5,897 nucleotides of DNA from Bacteroidota bacterium. Its GTDB lineage: Bacteria > Bacteroidota > Bacteroidia > Flavobacteriales > Weeksellaceae. A model generated the notes under the pieces. That model saw only the letters and a program-made list of their open reading frames with translations, made no database searches and had not been told where the DNA came from. The position numbers and the translations under genes were made by a program. Of this stretch, positions 4,848-5,897 are shown in pieces. Where the stretch lies: assembly GCA_023448955.1 (NCBI GenBank), contig JAEXJU010000321.1:1-5897 (forward strand). The letters are read 5' to 3'. Every line of letters begins with the position of its first letter. Positions within the stretch are counted from its first letter, which is position 1.

Positions 4848-5897
4848 ATGAATTTAAAGATTACATGTTTAGCAGCAACTTTTGCGCTTACATTTTCTAC
4901 AGTGTATGGGCAAAACAAGCTCGAATCAAAAGCAAGAAGCTGGATCGCCGGTAATTCTAATAAAATCGGGGTGACACCTCAGGATTACTTTGAGTTCCAG
5001 TCTTCCAGAAAAAGTCTGTCGGGAGAGACACTAAGGTTTCAGCAGACCATTAACGGAATTCCGGTTTACGAAGGAGATCTGGCTATCCATTTCAATAAGA
5101 ATGAGGAAATTACTTATGCCACAGAAATTGCCGTATCGAAAAAACTAAAGCAAGTAGATACCAATCCTACCTTCAGCAAAGAGAATGCTTTTGAAAAGGC
5201 TAAAGCAGCGGCGAAGATAATAGGCGAAATCACGCATCAGGAAAATAATCTTTATGTTTTTGTTACAGACACTGGCGAAACAAAACTTGTGCACAGAGTT
5301 GTCATCAATGCTTATGATACGCCAGGAGACTGGGAAATAATGGTAGATGCGCATTCTGGTGATATAATCCGTGTTCTTGATGTCGCCAATTACCATCATA
5401 AAGATAAACCCAGAAAAAAATCAAAAGAAAAAACGGCGGAAGTGAAGGCTGCCGGCACAGCTTATATTTTTGATCCGGATCCTTTGTCAAAAGCGCACGT
5501 GTCTTACGGCGGAGATTATGTTGATAATAATGACGCTACCAATGCCAGTCTGGATGCTGCAAGAAGTCTGGTCACTTTGCCGGATATTACATTTTCCAAT
5601 GGTGTGTACAGTTTAAAAAGTAAATATGTGCAGGTAGCAGATTTTGAATCACCTTCTACAGGCCTTTTTACACAGGCTTCTCCTGACTTTTTATTCAACA
5701 GGAATGATCAGGGTTTCGAAGCAGTGAATGCTTTCTATCATCTGGACAGAAGTATGGCCTATATTAATGAAACTTTGGGTATCGATTGCAAATCTACCTT
5801 GAATGGCGGCGTCTTGCTTTTTGATCCTCACGGATTGAGTGGTGATGATAATTCCCATTTTATCCCGAGCTCACAGAGGCTGGCGTTCGGGGAAGGC
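4848..5897 (+). CDS. secreted M36/fungalysin-like metalloprotease, N-terminal part (truncated by window edge)
   Basis: The frame is open from the ATG at 4848 to the window end (350 codons, no stop). Residues 1-21 form a signal peptide (Lys4, hydrophobic 5-19, likely cleavage after VYG before Gln22). An FTP-type propeptide follows (about 45-95, RFQQTINGIPVYEGDLAIHF at 63-82), then a PepSY-like segment (about 110-180, ending WEIMVDAHSGDIIRVLDVANY). These inhibitory/chaperone pro-domains precede thermolysin- and fungalysin-type zinc proteases. A basic linker (185-195) separates them from the mature region, which has GTAYIFDPDPLS (203-214), NNDATNASLDAA (227-238), FEAVNAFYHLDRSMAYIN (290-307) and RLAFGEG (344-350). 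The last is the lead-in to the HExxH zinc helix in M36 proteins as I recall them, but the helix is outside the window, so catalysis is unconfirmed. Flavobacterial relatives often end in a type IX secretion signal, which would also be missing here. Confidence 0.85.
   Translation, partial: MNLKITCLAATFALTFSTVYGQNKLESKARSWIAGNSNKIGVTPQDYFEFQSSRKSLSGETLRFQQTINGIPVYEGDLAIHFNKNEEITYATEIAVSKKLKQVDTNPTFSKENAFEKAKAAAKIIGEITHQENNLYVFVTDTGETKLVHRVVINAYDTPGDWEIMVDAHSGDIIRVLDVANYHHKDKPRKKSKEKTAEVKAAGTAYIFDPDPLSKAHVSYGGDYVDNNDATNASLDAARSLVTLPDITFSNGVYSLKSKYVQVADFESPSTGLFTQASPDFLFNRNDQGFEAVNAFYHLDRSMAYINETLGIDCKSTLNGGVLLFDPHGLSGDDNSHFIPSSQRLAFGEG

Noticed and set aside
5145..5698. Several minus-strand open frames opposite the protease gene
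   Set aside because: They lie opposite a continuous frame with clear signal peptide and propeptide motifs.

Overview
The window looks like chromosomal DNA of a flavobacterium, most likely a Chryseobacterium-like member of the Weeksellaceae. It is AT-rich and its start codons lack clear Shine-Dalgarno sequences. Several gene starts are preceded by the Bacteroidetes -7 promoter motif TAnnTTTG. The proteins recognised (CNNM/HlyC-type membrane protein, ClpS with a Flavobacteria-style N-terminus, M36-type secreted protease) fit that group. The genus is an inference from remembered protein styles, not from a search.

Layout. (1) Positions 31-1698 hold a two-gene forward unit: a CNNM/CorC-family membrane protein and, 6 bp downstream, the ClpP adaptor ClpS. 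It ends in a strong hairpin-plus-T terminator at 1702-1734. (2) Positions 1736-1993, between the convergent clpS and umuC genes, hold a roughly 250-bp imperfect palindrome with 15-bp terminal inverted repeats and no gene, resembling a MITE-like non-autonomous element. (3) Positions 1998-4772 hold a DNA-damage tolerance and repair module. A UmuC-type Y-family polymerase lies on the minus strand, divergent from an XRE-HTH/S24-peptidase repressor that is followed, with an 11-nt overlap, by an AlkB-type oxidative demethylase. The 86-bp divergent promoter region carries two near-identical 15-bp dyad sites, 32 bp apart, placed on the putative promoters. (4) From 4848 to the window edge runs the first 350 residues of a secreted M36/fungalysin-like metalloprotease: signal peptide, FTP/PepSY propeptide, basic linker and start of the catalytic region. 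Its zinc motif would lie beyond the edge.

How the genes may work together. The S24 regulator has an intact Ser143/Lys182 dyad, so it could be a LexA/CI-like self-cleaving repressor of both its own alkB operon and umuC. Damage would then release translesion synthesis and direct alkylation reversal together. UmuC and AlkB both carry sequences resembling the sliding-clamp binding motif; AlkB's QLSLF is a consensus match. No separate umuD is seen here.

The most noteworthy observations are the paired operator-like sites, the clamp motif on AlkB, the large palindrome, and a ClpS in which the near-invariant Asn of the NDD motif reads Ile (codon ATT in place of AAT).
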